Source: Candidatus Omnitrophota bacterium
GTDB lineage: Bacteria > Omnitrophota > Gorgyraeia > JAFGHF01
Reading direction: 5' to 3'
NCBI GenBank assembly: GCA_016939375.1
Contig: JAFGHF010000035.1
Coordinates: forward strand, 1 to 43,149
Length of the DNA stretch: 43,149 nucleotides
Position 1 is the first letter of the stretch, and each line of letters opens with the position of its first letter. Both the position numbers and the translations under genes were made by a program. The notes below the pieces were generated by a model. It did not search any database, was not told the DNA's origin, and saw nothing but the letters and a program-made list of their open reading frames with translations. This document shows, piece after piece, positions 16,701-25,087 of the stretch.

Positions 16701-16739
16701 GGCCCTAGGCTTTGCGTAAAAGCCTAGGGCCTTTGTTTT
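16701..16739 (+). terminator. Intrinsic terminator / riboswitch expression platform
   Basis: GGCCCTAGGCTTT (16701-16713) pairs perfectly over 13 bp with AAAGCCTAGGGCC (16719-16731) around GCGTA, followed by TTTGTTTT. It begins 20 nt after the aptamer and 34 nt before the first gene. Confidence 0.92.
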
Positions 16740-16772
16740 AGCGGCGTTAGATGAGCCAAAAAGGAAAGATAG

Positions 16773-17102
16773 ATGATAAAAAAACCAGACAATCCTAACG
16801 GAAATGCCCATCGCGTAATCACCTTTCTTACGCGAGAAGAATTGGATTTCTTGGATAAACTGGGAAAAGATGCCCTTTTCAGCGCAGGCATAAAGCTATC
16901 CAGAAGCAAGATCATTTCTGCCATAGTCAATGTCGTGCGCAAGCTCAATATTGATGCTTGTGGGCTGCGATCCAAAAGACAGCTAGAGGCAAGGATTATG
17001 GAGACGATCAAAGAGATAAATAAAAATAGTGAAGGTCGATCAAATAAAAAGAACGAAGATAATAAAGAAAACAAGGATGGCCAAGATGGAAAATCTATTT
17101 AG
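16773..17102 (+). CDS. Ribbon-helix-helix-like small protein
   Basis: I do not recognise a named family for this 109-residue protein. The first 70 residues fit a ribbon-helix-helix fold: a beta strand (HRVITFLT, about 13-20), a helix (REELDFLDKLGKDALF), a turn and a second helix starting SRSKIISAIVNVVRKL, which is the usual SRS-E-L-I start of RHH helix B. The C-terminal 25 residues are low-complexity, rich in K, N, D and E. An RHH fold would imply DNA binding, and as the first riboswitch-controlled gene it might regulate pilus genes; both points are inference. It overlaps the next gene by 26 nt. Confidence 0.55.
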   Translation: MIKKPDNPNGNAHRVITFLTREELDFLDKLGKDALFSAGIKLSRSKIISAIVNVVRKLNIDACGLRSKRQLEARIMETIKEINKNSEGRSNKKNEDNKENKDGQDGKSI

Positions 17103-18510
17103 AACCTTTTTGGATGCCCCTAAGGGCATAAAATACAAGCTGACCGTCGCCTTTGCGCTGATGTCAGTGATTCCCATGCTTGTCTTTGGATATTTGATCA
17201 TTCAGTATGTATTTCCAAAAGTATCGGATATTTGGGATATCTCTATAATGGTCGCCTTTACCATATTTTTGATGATTTCCGGGTTCTATTTAGCAAAAAT
17301 GATTATATATCCTGTAATTAAGATCAGCGCGCACGCCAAAGGGATCCTGGAAGGAGAATTCGACAAAAAAATAGACATATCCCGGGAAGACGAGATAGGC
17401 GAGCTGGGCAGTTCTCTAAACCGCCTTTCTACTAAGTTAAAACAAAATATGGGTGAGCTGCGTGGGTATGGAGAAAAGATCAAAGAGATCAATATGGAAA
17501 TAAACAGAAAGGTATTTGCCCTTTCCGGACTCCTGCAGATCAATAACCTGATAACCTCCGAGTTTAATTTAAGCGAAGTGCTTAACTTGATTATAGAAAA
17601 ACTTGCTCAGCTGCAACAACGTGGTCCGGCTTTTGTTATGCTTCTAAGAAAAGGTAAAGGGGATTTAGCTATAGCGGCACATGCCAACCTGACTCTACCG
17701 CAACCGGAGAAGGTAACAATTAATCCCGGGCAGGGATTATTGGGCAAGGTATACGCAAGCGGCCTTCCTTTAATTATTGATACCGAACGAAGCAAAATCG
17801 GCAATGACAAGGTCCTAGAGGAACTTCTACCTACAAACAACATAATGGTCTTACCGCTAGCTTCTTCGGGTAAGATAATAGGTATCTTGGGTGTGGGTAA
17901 CAATCTTTCCGGTTTTAGCTTTTCCGAGGAAGAGATAGAGGTGATCAGCATATTTGCCAAACAGATTATACTGGCTTTCGAAAATGAGACCCTGCAGCGT
18001 AAGACCAAAGAGTTGACAGTAAAAGATGAGCTGACCGGACTTTATAATGAAAAATATATTAGAGATCGTTTGGAAGAGGAAATAAAGAGGGCCATCTCAT
18101 ATCAAAGGCCGTGCTCGTTCATTATCTTAGAAATCAGCGATTTTGAGCGTTATCGCAATGCTGTTGGCGAGATGTTAGTGATAGATGCATTGAAGAAAAT
18201 AGCCCAGACCTTTAAGGAAAGTACCAGTGAGATTGATAAAGTGGCACGTTTTAGCGAAAGCCAGTTCGCCGCAATCCTGCCGGAAAAGAACAAACGGCAA
18301 TCCCTTGAGGTTGCTGAGAACATCCGGGCGGAGATAAGCAGATTTGCAGATAGCCAAAAAAAATCAGGGGATGGTGCTTTTCTAAGGATAAACGGGGGCA
18401 TTAGCTCTACTCCCTTGGATGGCGAGACGTCTATCGAGCTGATCAATAAAGCCTTGGCCTATACAGAGAAGGCTAAAGAAGAAGGGGAAAATAAAATAGT
18501 CATATCCTAA
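17077..18510 (+). CDS. Membrane HAMP-GAF protein with degenerate GGDEF domain
   Basis: The 477-residue protein has two membrane helices (about 20-42 and 52-75), a HAMP linker (about 78-130), a GAF domain (about 165-310) and a GGDEF-family domain (about 320-475, starting DELTGLYNEKYI). The active-site motif RxGGDEF is replaced by RFSESQF (18247-18267), and the upstream RxxD inhibitory site is missing, so diguanylate cyclase activity is not expected. It may act as a sensor or GTP/c-di-GMP-independent scaffold for the pilus. The start at 17077 lies before the first helix; 17086, with AGGATGG upstream, is an equally good choice. It is in the riboswitch operon, 30 nt before pilT. Confidence 0.82.
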   Translation: MAKMENLFRTFLDAPKGIKYKLTVAFALMSVIPMLVFGYLIIQYVFPKVSDIWDISIMVAFTIFLMISGFYLAKMIIYPVIKISAHAKGILEGEFDKKIDISREDEIGELGSSLNRLSTKLKQNMGELRGYGEKIKEINMEINRKVFALSGLLQINNLITSEFNLSEVLNLIIEKLAQLQQRGPAFVMLLRKGKGDLAIAAHANLTLPQPEKVTINPGQGLLGKVYASGLPLIIDTERSKIGNDKVLEELLPTNNIMVLPLASSGKIIGILGVGNNLSGFSFSEEEIEVISIFAKQIILAFENETLQRKTKELTVKDELTGLYNEKYIRDRLEEEIKRAISYQRPCSFIILEISDFERYRNAVGEMLVIDALKKIAQTFKESTSEIDKVARFSESQFAAILPEKNKRQSLEVAENIRAEISRFADSQKKSGDGAFLRINGGISSTPLDGETSIELINKALAYTEKAKEEGENKIVIS

Positions 18511-18540
18511 ATTAATAAAGAGAATATAAGGAGCAACGCT

Positions 18541-19599
18541 ATGTATGAGATGGGAAAATTGTTAAAAATGGTAGTAGAGAAAAACGCCTCAGACTTGCAC
18601 ATTACTGCCGGCACGCCGCCCCAAATACGCATAGATGAAAAACTTTTCAATGCCGGCGAGCAAATGTTGATGCCCGATGAGACAAAAAGGCTGTCCTATG
18701 GTTTGTTGAACCAGGAGGAAATCAAAGAATTCGAACAAAACCTAGAGCTGGATACTTCGTTTGGCATCGAAGGTCTAAGCCGTTTCAGAGTCAACATATA
18801 TCAGCAGAGAGAAGCTGTAGGCTGTGCCATAAGAAGGATACCCTTTGAGATTAGGAGCTTAGAACAGTGTGGCCTGCCAGTAAAGGTGGTTACACACTTT
18901 TGCCATAAAGGTAAGGGGCTGGTTTTAGTTACCGGGGCAACGGGAAGTGGAAAATCCACTTCCCTGGCGGCAATGTTGAATATGATTAATCAAGAAAGGC
19001 GTTGCCATATAATCACGGTTGAGGACCCTATTGAATATACCTTTAGAAATATTAAGGCTATTATCGAACAGCGCGAAGTAGGAAAGGACACGCACTCTTT
19101 TAGCGAGGCCCTGAGGCATGTCTTGCGCCAAGACCCCGATGTAATCCTTATCGGTGAAATGAGGGACTTAGAGACCGTCCAGGCCGCCTTAAACATTGCC
19201 GAAACGGGTCATCTGGTCTTTGCTACTTTGCATACATCCGACTGCGTGCAGACCGTGAACAGGATCGTTGATATATTTCCTGCTCATCAACAGCAGCAGA
19301 TACGCACGCAATTGTCTTTTGTTTTGCTGGGCATTTTATCCCAGCAGTTGATACCAAAGCCGGGCGGAGGCAGGATCTTGGCTACAGAAGTTTTAGCTGC
19401 CAACCATGCCGTACGCAGCCTTATTCGAGAAGCAAAGACACATCAGATATATTCGGTAATCCAGACTGCGCAAAAAGAAGGCATGAGCACAATGAATCAG
19501 GCCCTTTATGAATTAGTCTTAAGAAACGTTATTTCTCAGGATGAAGCGATGCTGCGTACAACCGAACCCAAAGACTTAGAGAGATTGTTTAAAAGATAA
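18541..19599 (+). CDS. pilT: Type IV pilus retraction ATPase PilT
   Basis: PilT is the hexameric cytoplasmic ATPase that depolymerises the pilus and powers twitching. The 352 residues show the N-terminal DLHITAGTPPQIRID, Walker A GATGSGKST, the Asp box, Walker B LIGEMRDLETV, and the His box ETGHLVFATLHTSD. The near-AIRNLIREGK motif, here AVRSLIREAK followed by HQIYS, is the PilT-specific C-terminal signature. AAGGAG lies about 8 nt before the ATG. Its stop codon is inside the left arm of a structured intergenic region. Confidence 0.95.
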   Translation: MYEMGKLLKMVVEKNASDLHITAGTPPQIRIDEKLFNAGEQMLMPDETKRLSYGLLNQEEIKEFEQNLELDTSFGIEGLSRFRVNIYQQREAVGCAIRRIPFEIRSLEQCGLPVKVVTHFCHKGKGLVLVTGATGSGKSTSLAAMLNMINQERRCHIITVEDPIEYTFRNIKAIIEQREVGKDTHSFSEALRHVLRQDPDVILIGEMRDLETVQAALNIAETGHLVFATLHTSDCVQTVNRIVDIFPAHQQQQIRTQLSFVLLGILSQQLIPKPGGGRILATEVLAANHAVRSLIREAKTHQIYSVIQTAQKEGMSTMNQALYELVLRNVISQDEAMLRTTEPKDLERLFKR

Positions 19600-19807
19600 G
19601 CGAGGACATAAGTTATGGAGATTTATAGTTGTTATAATACAAATAGGGGAATAGGCGACATAACTTATGTGTCCGAGCTTATCCCGCACCTTTTAGATAT
19701 TAAAAATCTAACTTCACTGTATTCAAGAAAGCGTGAATACCAAAATGGTGCGGGATCAATTCGCACTTATCGCTTAGCTTCACTTCGTTCGCTAATAAAC
19801 GATGTGC
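19595..19807 (+). repeat. Structured 210-bp region between pilT and the MshEN-like gene
   Basis: Three consecutive inverted repeats fill the gap. (1) 19595-19617 pairs with 19659-19683 (ATAAGTTATG / CATAACTTAT core). (2) ATCCCGCACC (19681-19690) pairs with GGTGCGGGAT (19747-19756) and encloses two smaller hairpins, TTAGAT/ATCTAA and GTATTCA/TGAATAC, making a three-way junction. (3) 19763-19778 pairs imperfectly with 19791-19807 (GCAC/GTGC, ATCG/CGAT, TTAGC/GCTAA). A 70-codon open frame crosses it but has no coding character. The function is unknown. Confidence 0.65.
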
Positions 19808-19826
19808 TCATTGAAGGAATTGTATA

Positions 19827-20294
19827 ATGGAACCTCTAAGGGATCCACATGCTTTAAAAGGCCAATTAGGCAATGCCCTTCTTCAGAAAGGGGTCATTAC
19901 TGAAGAACAGTTAAGACATGCCCTGGAAGTACAGCACAAGGAAAACGGCCTGTTAGGAGAAATCTTAGTCCAACTTGGTTACGCCTCTGAGGAAGATATC
20001 GTACAGGCTTTAGCTGTACAGCATGATTTTCCTTATCTTCCTTTGTCAAACTATGAGATAGACTCCGAAGTTATCAAGCTTATTCCTGAAGAAATAGCAA
20101 GAAAATACCATGTTTTGCCGGTTGATAAAATGGGAGACATACTCACAATAGTAATAGACAACCTTTTAGATAGCGAAGCGGTCAAAGAAATAGAGAAGTT
20201 AGTTAATTGCAAGATAGAGATATTTGTATCGACTAACAAGGAAATAAAAGAGGCCATCGAGTATTATTATTCTAAAAAAGATAAGTCGAATTAA
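19827..20294 (+). CDS. Stand-alone MshEN / T2SSE_N domain protein (candidate c-di-GMP receptor)
   Basis: The 155 residues equal the N-terminal domain of GspE/PilB ATPases with no ATPase attached. Residues 13-36 and 42-65 form two 24-residue MshEN-type motifs separated by a 5-residue spacer: QLGNALLQKG...L...L..Q and LLGEILVQLG...I...L..Q. All four motif glycines (LG and G at position 10) are kept. The first-position arginine of the published motif is Q and L here, a caveat for ligand binding. The remainder (IDSEVIKLIPEEIARKYHVLP) is the usual second half of the domain. It lies directly upstream of two PilB genes whose own motifs have lost these glycines. GAAGGAA precedes the ATG. Confidence 0.8.
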   Translation: MEPLRDPHALKGQLGNALLQKGVITEEQLRHALEVQHKENGLLGEILVQLGYASEEDIVQALAVQHDFPYLPLSNYEIDSEVIKLIPEEIARKYHVLPVDKMGDILTIVIDNLLDSEAVKEIEKLVNCKIEIFVSTNKEIKEAIEYYYSKKDKSN

Positions 20295-20312
20295 GCCAGG
20301 AGAACAAAAGAC

Positions 20313-22028
20313 ATGCCTAAGCCGCTTAAGGAGCAATTAATAAATATTTTGGTCGAGAATAAACTGCTTACAGCCGAGCAACTAGAAGAGGCTCTTAAGA
20401 TACAAAAGCAAAAAGGGGGTAGGCTGAGCAATATTTTAGTCTCGCTAAAATTCATCAAAGAGAAAGACCTGATGTTGGCTTTGAGCAAAAGCCTTAATAT
20501 TCCTCCTATAAATCTAGCTAAGCTGGATATTAAGCCAGAGGCGATCAAATCCATCCCTGAGCACGTAGCCAGGCATTATCAACTGATTCCTATCGCCAAG
20601 ATGTCCAGTAGCCTGACTGTGGCAGTGAGCGATCCGCTCAACATATTTGCTTTAGATGATATCCGCGCCCTTACTAATTATAAGATCAAGACGGTCTTAA
20701 GCACCGAAGAAGATATTAAAGAAGCTATCCGCAAATACTATGCTAAAAATGCCGGGGACTTGATCAAAGACGTAATTAAGGATAAGGAAGCAAAAGTGGT
20801 TGCGGTGGCCCTAGAGGAAGCCAAGCTCGATACCCAGACGCTCCTGGAGATGGTAAATGAAGCACCGATCGTAAAGATCACTAATATGATTTTGAGTGAG
20901 GGGATTAAGCGTAAGGCCAGTGATGTGCTTATCGAGCCGTTAGAAAAAACCATGCAGGTACGCTACCGCGTTGACGGGGTATTGGAAATGGGCGAGTCCC
21001 CGCCTAAGAGTATGCACGAAGCTATAGTGACAAGGATCAAGGTTATGTCTCGGCTGGATGTGGCCGAACACAGATTACCTCAAGATGGCCGATTTAAGAT
21101 CAAACTACCTCATAAAGAAGTAGATTTCCGTGTCTCGGTACTTCCTTCTAGCTTAGGAGAAAAACTTGCGCTGAGGATTTTGGATAAAAGCAGTTTGCTG
21201 TTAGATGTAGAAAAGCTGGGCTTGGAAGAACATCCTCTGAAAGTATTGACAAAATGCGCCCAGCAGCCACACGGAATGATCTTAGTCTGCGGCCCTACGG
21301 GGTGTGGTAAAACAACCACCTTGTATTCCGTGCTTAACTATATCGATTCAATAGAAAAAAACTTGGTCACGGTCGAAGACCCGATCGAATATTTGTTGGA
21401 TGGGATAAACCAGGTTTCTGCCTTGCCTGAGATCGGTCTTACCTTTGCCGCTGCCTTGCGTTCGATGTTGCGCCAGGACCCCGATGTGATCATGGTTGGC
21501 GAGATCCGCGATTTCGACACGGTAGATATCGCGATCAAAGCCGCGCTTACCGGCCATCTTGTGTTAAGTACGTTACATACCACAGATGCCCCGGGTTCTT
21601 TGGTCCGCTTGGCCAATATGGGAGTGGAGCCCTTTTTGATTACCGCATCGTGCCTTATGGTCGGCGCGCAGAGGCTAGTAAGGATACTTTGTCCACATTG
21701 CAAGGAAGAGTATAAGGCCATGCCGGATCTAAAAAAGAAACTTGGTATTAAAGATAATAAGGAAATAACTTTTTATCGCCCCAAAGGTTGCGCAAAGTGC
21801 AATGACGCCGGGTATAAAGGGCGTATAGGGATTATGGAAGCCCTGGAGATCTCCGCTAAAATAAAAGAATTGATTCTGGCCAAGGCGGCTGAGGTGCAGA
21901 TAAAAAATGTAGCCCGTCGCGAAGGAATGCGCACATTGCGCGAGAACGGCTTGGCTAAAGCGCTAAAAGGGATTACTTCTGTGGAAGAGGTGCTGAGAGT
22001 TACCGCTCCAGATGAAGAGCTGGCTTAA
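20313..22028 (+). CDS. pilB: PilB/GspE-family pilus assembly ATPase, copy 1
   Basis: PilB hexamers drive pilus extension through PilC. The 571 residues contain a T2SSE_N domain (about 1-150), then the core ATPase with RASDVLIEP, DVAEHRLPQDGRFK, Walker A GPTGCGKTT, Walker B MVGEIRDFDTV and His box TGHLVLSTLHTTD. The C-terminal metal site has CPHC and CAKC followed by NDAGYKGRIG. In the N-terminal domain the two MshEN-like motifs keep leucine spacing but have I/S and K in place of glycines, so c-di-GMP binding is unlikely. It begins 18 nt after the MshEN-like gene and 33 nt before the second copy. Confidence 0.93.
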   Translation: MPKPLKEQLINILVENKLLTAEQLEEALKIQKQKGGRLSNILVSLKFIKEKDLMLALSKSLNIPPINLAKLDIKPEAIKSIPEHVARHYQLIPIAKMSSSLTVAVSDPLNIFALDDIRALTNYKIKTVLSTEEDIKEAIRKYYAKNAGDLIKDVIKDKEAKVVAVALEEAKLDTQTLLEMVNEAPIVKITNMILSEGIKRKASDVLIEPLEKTMQVRYRVDGVLEMGESPPKSMHEAIVTRIKVMSRLDVAEHRLPQDGRFKIKLPHKEVDFRVSVLPSSLGEKLALRILDKSSLLLDVEKLGLEEHPLKVLTKCAQQPHGMILVCGPTGCGKTTTLYSVLNYIDSIEKNLVTVEDPIEYLLDGINQVSALPEIGLTFAAALRSMLRQDPDVIMVGEIRDFDTVDIAIKAALTGHLVLSTLHTTDAPGSLVRLANMGVEPFLITASCLMVGAQRLVRILCPHCKEEYKAMPDLKKKLGIKDNKEITFYRPKGCAKCNDAGYKGRIGIMEALEISAKIKELILAKAAEVQIKNVARREGMRTLRENGLAKALKGITSVEEVLRVTAPDEELA

Positions 22029-22061
22029 AATATGGGACTTATAAATAAGCAGGAGTGAAAA

Positions 22062-23774
22062 ATGCCTAGATTAGGTGCGTTGAAAAAGAAGCTGAACGAA
22101 ATACTGCTGGAGAACAAGCTTATTAGCGAAAAGGACCTTAAAAAAGCCCTGGATATCCAAAGGGAAAAAGGAGGCCAGCTAAGCAAGATCCTGGTCGACC
22201 AAAAGATGATCTCCCAAAAAGATTTAGCTGTTTGCCTGGGTACTCAGTTAGGCATTCCGCCGATCAATCTGTCCAAATATAAGATCGACCCGGAGGTAGT
22301 AAAGTTGATCCCTGAGCGCATAGCACGTCATTATATGGTTATTCCCATTTCCAGGATCAAGAATGTTATTAGTGTAGCCATGGCCGACCCCTTGAATATA
22401 TTCGCGCTAGACGATATCAAAGTTTTGACTAAGCTGGAGGTACAGACTGTAGTCACCACTGCTGACGAGATCATCCAGGCGATTGATAAATATTACGCGG
22501 GCAAGACTCAGGAGATGGCCGAAATCGTCGAAAAAGCACAAGAGACCATCGAAATGCAGACGGTAGATGAGGGCCAGGGCATTACCGATGTGGCTGAGCT
22601 GACCAAGGCCAGCGGTGAGGCCCCCTTGATAAAATTGGTCAACGTGGTTATTAATGAGGCATTGAAAAGCAGGGCCAGCGACATTCATCTTGAGCCCTTT
22701 CAGGACAGGGTGCGCGTGCGTTATCGCATCGATGGTATTTTGCAAGAATTTTTTACTTTTCCAGTTAAGATAAAAAATGCGCTGATAACGCGTCTAAAGA
22801 TAATGTCTACCTTGGATATTACACAGAAACGCATCCCCCAAGACGGGCGTTTTAAGGTCAAGGTAGATAAAAAAGAGATAGATTTTCGTGTTTCGGTCTT
22901 GCCTACTGCTTTTGGGGGCAAGATCGTTTTAAGGGCACTGGACAAAGCCAATTTATCTATCGGCCTTGACCGTTTAGGGTTTTTGCCGGACTCGCTAGAA
23001 AAATTTAAGGACGCTATCTCCAAGCCATACGGCATGGTCCTTCTCACCGGCCCTACTGGTTGCGGAAAGTCGACCACGCTCTATTCGATACTTAATCAAT
23101 TAAACACAACTGACAAAAACATTGTTACCATAGAGGATCCTGTCGAGTATCAGGTCGAACGCATCACACAAATAGCGGTCAAGCCAGAGATCGGCCTTAC
23201 CTTTGCCAGTGGACTGCGTTCCATACTCAGGCAGACCCCGGATATTATAATGGTAGGTGAGATTCGTGACGGCGAGACAGCGGATATAGCTATCAAGGCC
23301 TCTTTGACCGGAGAGTTGGTTTTGAGTACATTGCATACTAATGACGCTGCTTCAGCGATAACGCGTTTAATGGATATGGGTGTGGAGCCGTTTTTGATAG
23401 CTTCATCGGTAATCATGGTTGCGGCGCAGAGGCTTTGCCGTAAGATATGCCCAAATTGTAAAGAACCTCAAGATATACCTAAGGCCGTATTGGATGAGAT
23501 GGGTATAAAAGTACCAAAGGGAGCCAAATTTTATCATGGAAAGGGTTGTTCCCGATGTAACCACACTGGTTATTATGGACGCATGGGCACTTTAGAGATT
23601 CTGACCCTAGATGATAACATAAGAGAGATGATTATAAAAGGTGCTTCCAGTACTGAGATCAAAAATTACGCCATCGCCCATGGCATGAGGACGTTACGCG
23701 AGAACGGAATTGAAAAATTCATCCGTGGTGAAACAACTCTGGAAGAAGTCTTAAGGATGACCGCCGAGGTATAA
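22062..23774 (+). CDS. pilB: PilB/GspE-family pilus assembly ATPase, copy 2
   Basis: This 570-residue paralog of the preceding gene shares its layout: T2SSE_N domain (about 1-150, motif glycines replaced by N/S and K), RASDIHLEP, RIPQDGRFK, Walker A GPTGCGKST, Walker B MVGEIRDGETA, and zinc cysteines CPNC and CSRC with NHTGYYGRMG. The His box reads TGELVLSTLHTND: the first conserved histidine is E418. RASDIHLEP and GETADIA are closer to typical PilB than copy 1. Two extension ATPases beside one PilC may form mixed or alternative motors. GGAG lies about 8 nt before the ATG, and pilC follows 19 nt after its stop. Confidence 0.93.
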   Translation: MPRLGALKKKLNEILLENKLISEKDLKKALDIQREKGGQLSKILVDQKMISQKDLAVCLGTQLGIPPINLSKYKIDPEVVKLIPERIARHYMVIPISRIKNVISVAMADPLNIFALDDIKVLTKLEVQTVVTTADEIIQAIDKYYAGKTQEMAEIVEKAQETIEMQTVDEGQGITDVAELTKASGEAPLIKLVNVVINEALKSRASDIHLEPFQDRVRVRYRIDGILQEFFTFPVKIKNALITRLKIMSTLDITQKRIPQDGRFKVKVDKKEIDFRVSVLPTAFGGKIVLRALDKANLSIGLDRLGFLPDSLEKFKDAISKPYGMVLLTGPTGCGKSTTLYSILNQLNTTDKNIVTIEDPVEYQVERITQIAVKPEIGLTFASGLRSILRQTPDIIMVGEIRDGETADIAIKASLTGELVLSTLHTNDAASAITRLMDMGVEPFLIASSVIMVAAQRLCRKICPNCKEPQDIPKAVLDEMGIKVPKGAKFYHGKGCSRCNHTGYYGRMGTLEILTLDDNIREMIIKGASSTEIKNYAIAHGMRTLRENGIEKFIRGETTLEEVLRMTAEV

Positions 23775-23793
23775 CCCAGGAAGGGGCAATCGA

Positions 23794-24993
23794 ATGCCTT
23801 ATTTTAGATATGTGGCCAAGGATCAAGAAGGCAAAACGGTTACCGCTACTTTAGAGGCCAAAAACAAGACCAGTGTAGTCGATTTGCTGAGAAAGAGGAC
23901 GCTGATAGTCATCTCGGTAGATGAGACTAAAGAAAAGGCAGCCAAAGCGCCACGTAGCGGCAGCGTTAAGACAGACGATCTGGTGATCTTTTCCCGTCAG
24001 TTGGCCACAATGGTCGATAGCGGGATACCTCTTGTGCAGGCCTTGGATGTCTTGGCAGAACAGATAGAAAAACCATTTTTTAAAGGCGTGGTCATTAACT
24101 TAAGAGATGATATCGAGACAGGAAGCAGCCTTTCTGACGCGCTTGGGCATCATGCCAAAATATTCTCAAATCTTTTTGTAAACATGGTCCGGGCAGGAGA
24201 GTCAAGTGGTATGCTTGACGATATACTGGAAAGGGTCGCTGAATATCTGGAAAAAGCAAGCGCCTTGCAGCGTAAGGTAAAATCAAGCCTTGTTTACCCT
24301 GCCTTAGTTGTGAGTATGGCAATAATCATAACCTCCCTTTTGATATTGAAAGTAGTCCCCACTTTTAAGGGGATTTTCGATTCCTTAGGAGGAGAATTGC
24401 CCAAGCTCACCCAGGTTTTGATTAATTTCAGTGATTTTTGTCGAGCCTACTTTTTGCATATGATAATCGGCATAGTTGCCTTTTTGGTTATTTACAAAAA
24501 AGTCACGTCTACGCCTAAGGGGAGGTTAAAAAGGGATAAGGTCTTGCTGAGATTACCGATTTTTGGTTTGCTTTTGCGCAAGGTAGCTATTGCCCGTTTT
24601 TCACGCACCTTGGCTACTTTGGTAAAAAGTGGAGTGCCGATTTTAAATTCTTTAGAAATAGTGGCCAGTACATCAGGCAATAAAGTGATTGAAATGGCCG
24701 TGGACCAGGTGCGCAATAACATCCGCGAAGGCGAAAATATCGCTGAGCCCTTGGCCAGGAGCGGCGTCTTTCCACCTATGGTGACGCGTATGATCCAAGT
24801 AGGGGAGCAGACCGGTGAGCTGGAGAAGATGTTGTCCAAAATCGCTGATTTCTATGAAGAACAGGTGGATGTGGCAGTGGGCAGCTTGACTTCACTGATC
24901 GAGCCGCTGATTATTGTATTTTTGGGTGTAGTCGTGGGCGGCATCGTGGCCGCAATGTTTCTGCCGATCTTTAAGATTACCCAAATGTTGTAA
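23794..24993 (+). CDS. pilC: Type IV pilus inner-membrane platform protein PilC
   Basis: PilC is the rotor-like platform coupling PilB/PilT to pilin addition and removal. The 399 residues contain two homologous T2SSF domains (about 60-185 and 265-390) and three membrane helices (about 168-190, 215-235, 370-392). Motifs are FSRQLATMVDSGIPLVQAL in the first domain, FSRTLATLVKSGVPILNSLE in the second, GESSG, and GEQTGELEKML before the last helix. AGGAAGGGG lies just upstream of the ATG. It ends a first block of motor genes; a separate promoter for the pilin follows 58 nt later. Confidence 0.95.
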   Translation: MPYFRYVAKDQEGKTVTATLEAKNKTSVVDLLRKRTLIVISVDETKEKAAKAPRSGSVKTDDLVIFSRQLATMVDSGIPLVQALDVLAEQIEKPFFKGVVINLRDDIETGSSLSDALGHHAKIFSNLFVNMVRAGESSGMLDDILERVAEYLEKASALQRKVKSSLVYPALVVSMAIIITSLLILKVVPTFKGIFDSLGGELPKLTQVLINFSDFCRAYFLHMIIGIVAFLVIYKKVTSTPKGRLKRDKVLLRLPIFGLLLRKVAIARFSRTLATLVKSGVPILNSLEIVASTSGNKVIEMAVDQVRNNIREGENIAEPLARSGVFPPMVTRMIQVGEQTGELEKMLSKIADFYEEQVDVAVGSLTSLIEPLIIVFLGVVVGGIVAAMFLPIFKITQML

Positions 24994-25051
24994 AAAAATT
25001 TTACATAAGAATTTTGCCTATCTTAGACACCCCTTTTTGACCAAAAAACCC

Positions 25052-25080
25052 TTGACACCTTATATCTTGAATGATAAACT
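25052..25080 (+). promoter_or_regulatory. Sigma70-type promoter of the first pilin
   Basis: TTGACA (25052-25057), a 17-nt spacer and TAAACT (25075-25080). A second TATAAT lies at 25082. No sigma54 -24/-12 signature (GG-N10-GC) typical of many pilA genes was seen. Confidence 0.7.
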
Positions 25081-25087
25081 TTATAAT

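Noticed and set aside
16743-16800. Possible fourth, decayed copy of the palindromic element (CGTTAG ... CTAACG)
   Set aside because: Only six bases of each arm match, flanks are not duplicated, and it overlaps a plausible start codon; chance cannot be excluded.
19615-19827. 70-codon open frame in the pilT-MshEN gap
   Set aside because: It runs across all three inverted repeats, has no ribosome site or recognisable domain, and its composition follows the palindromes; the region is better read as structured non-coding DNA.
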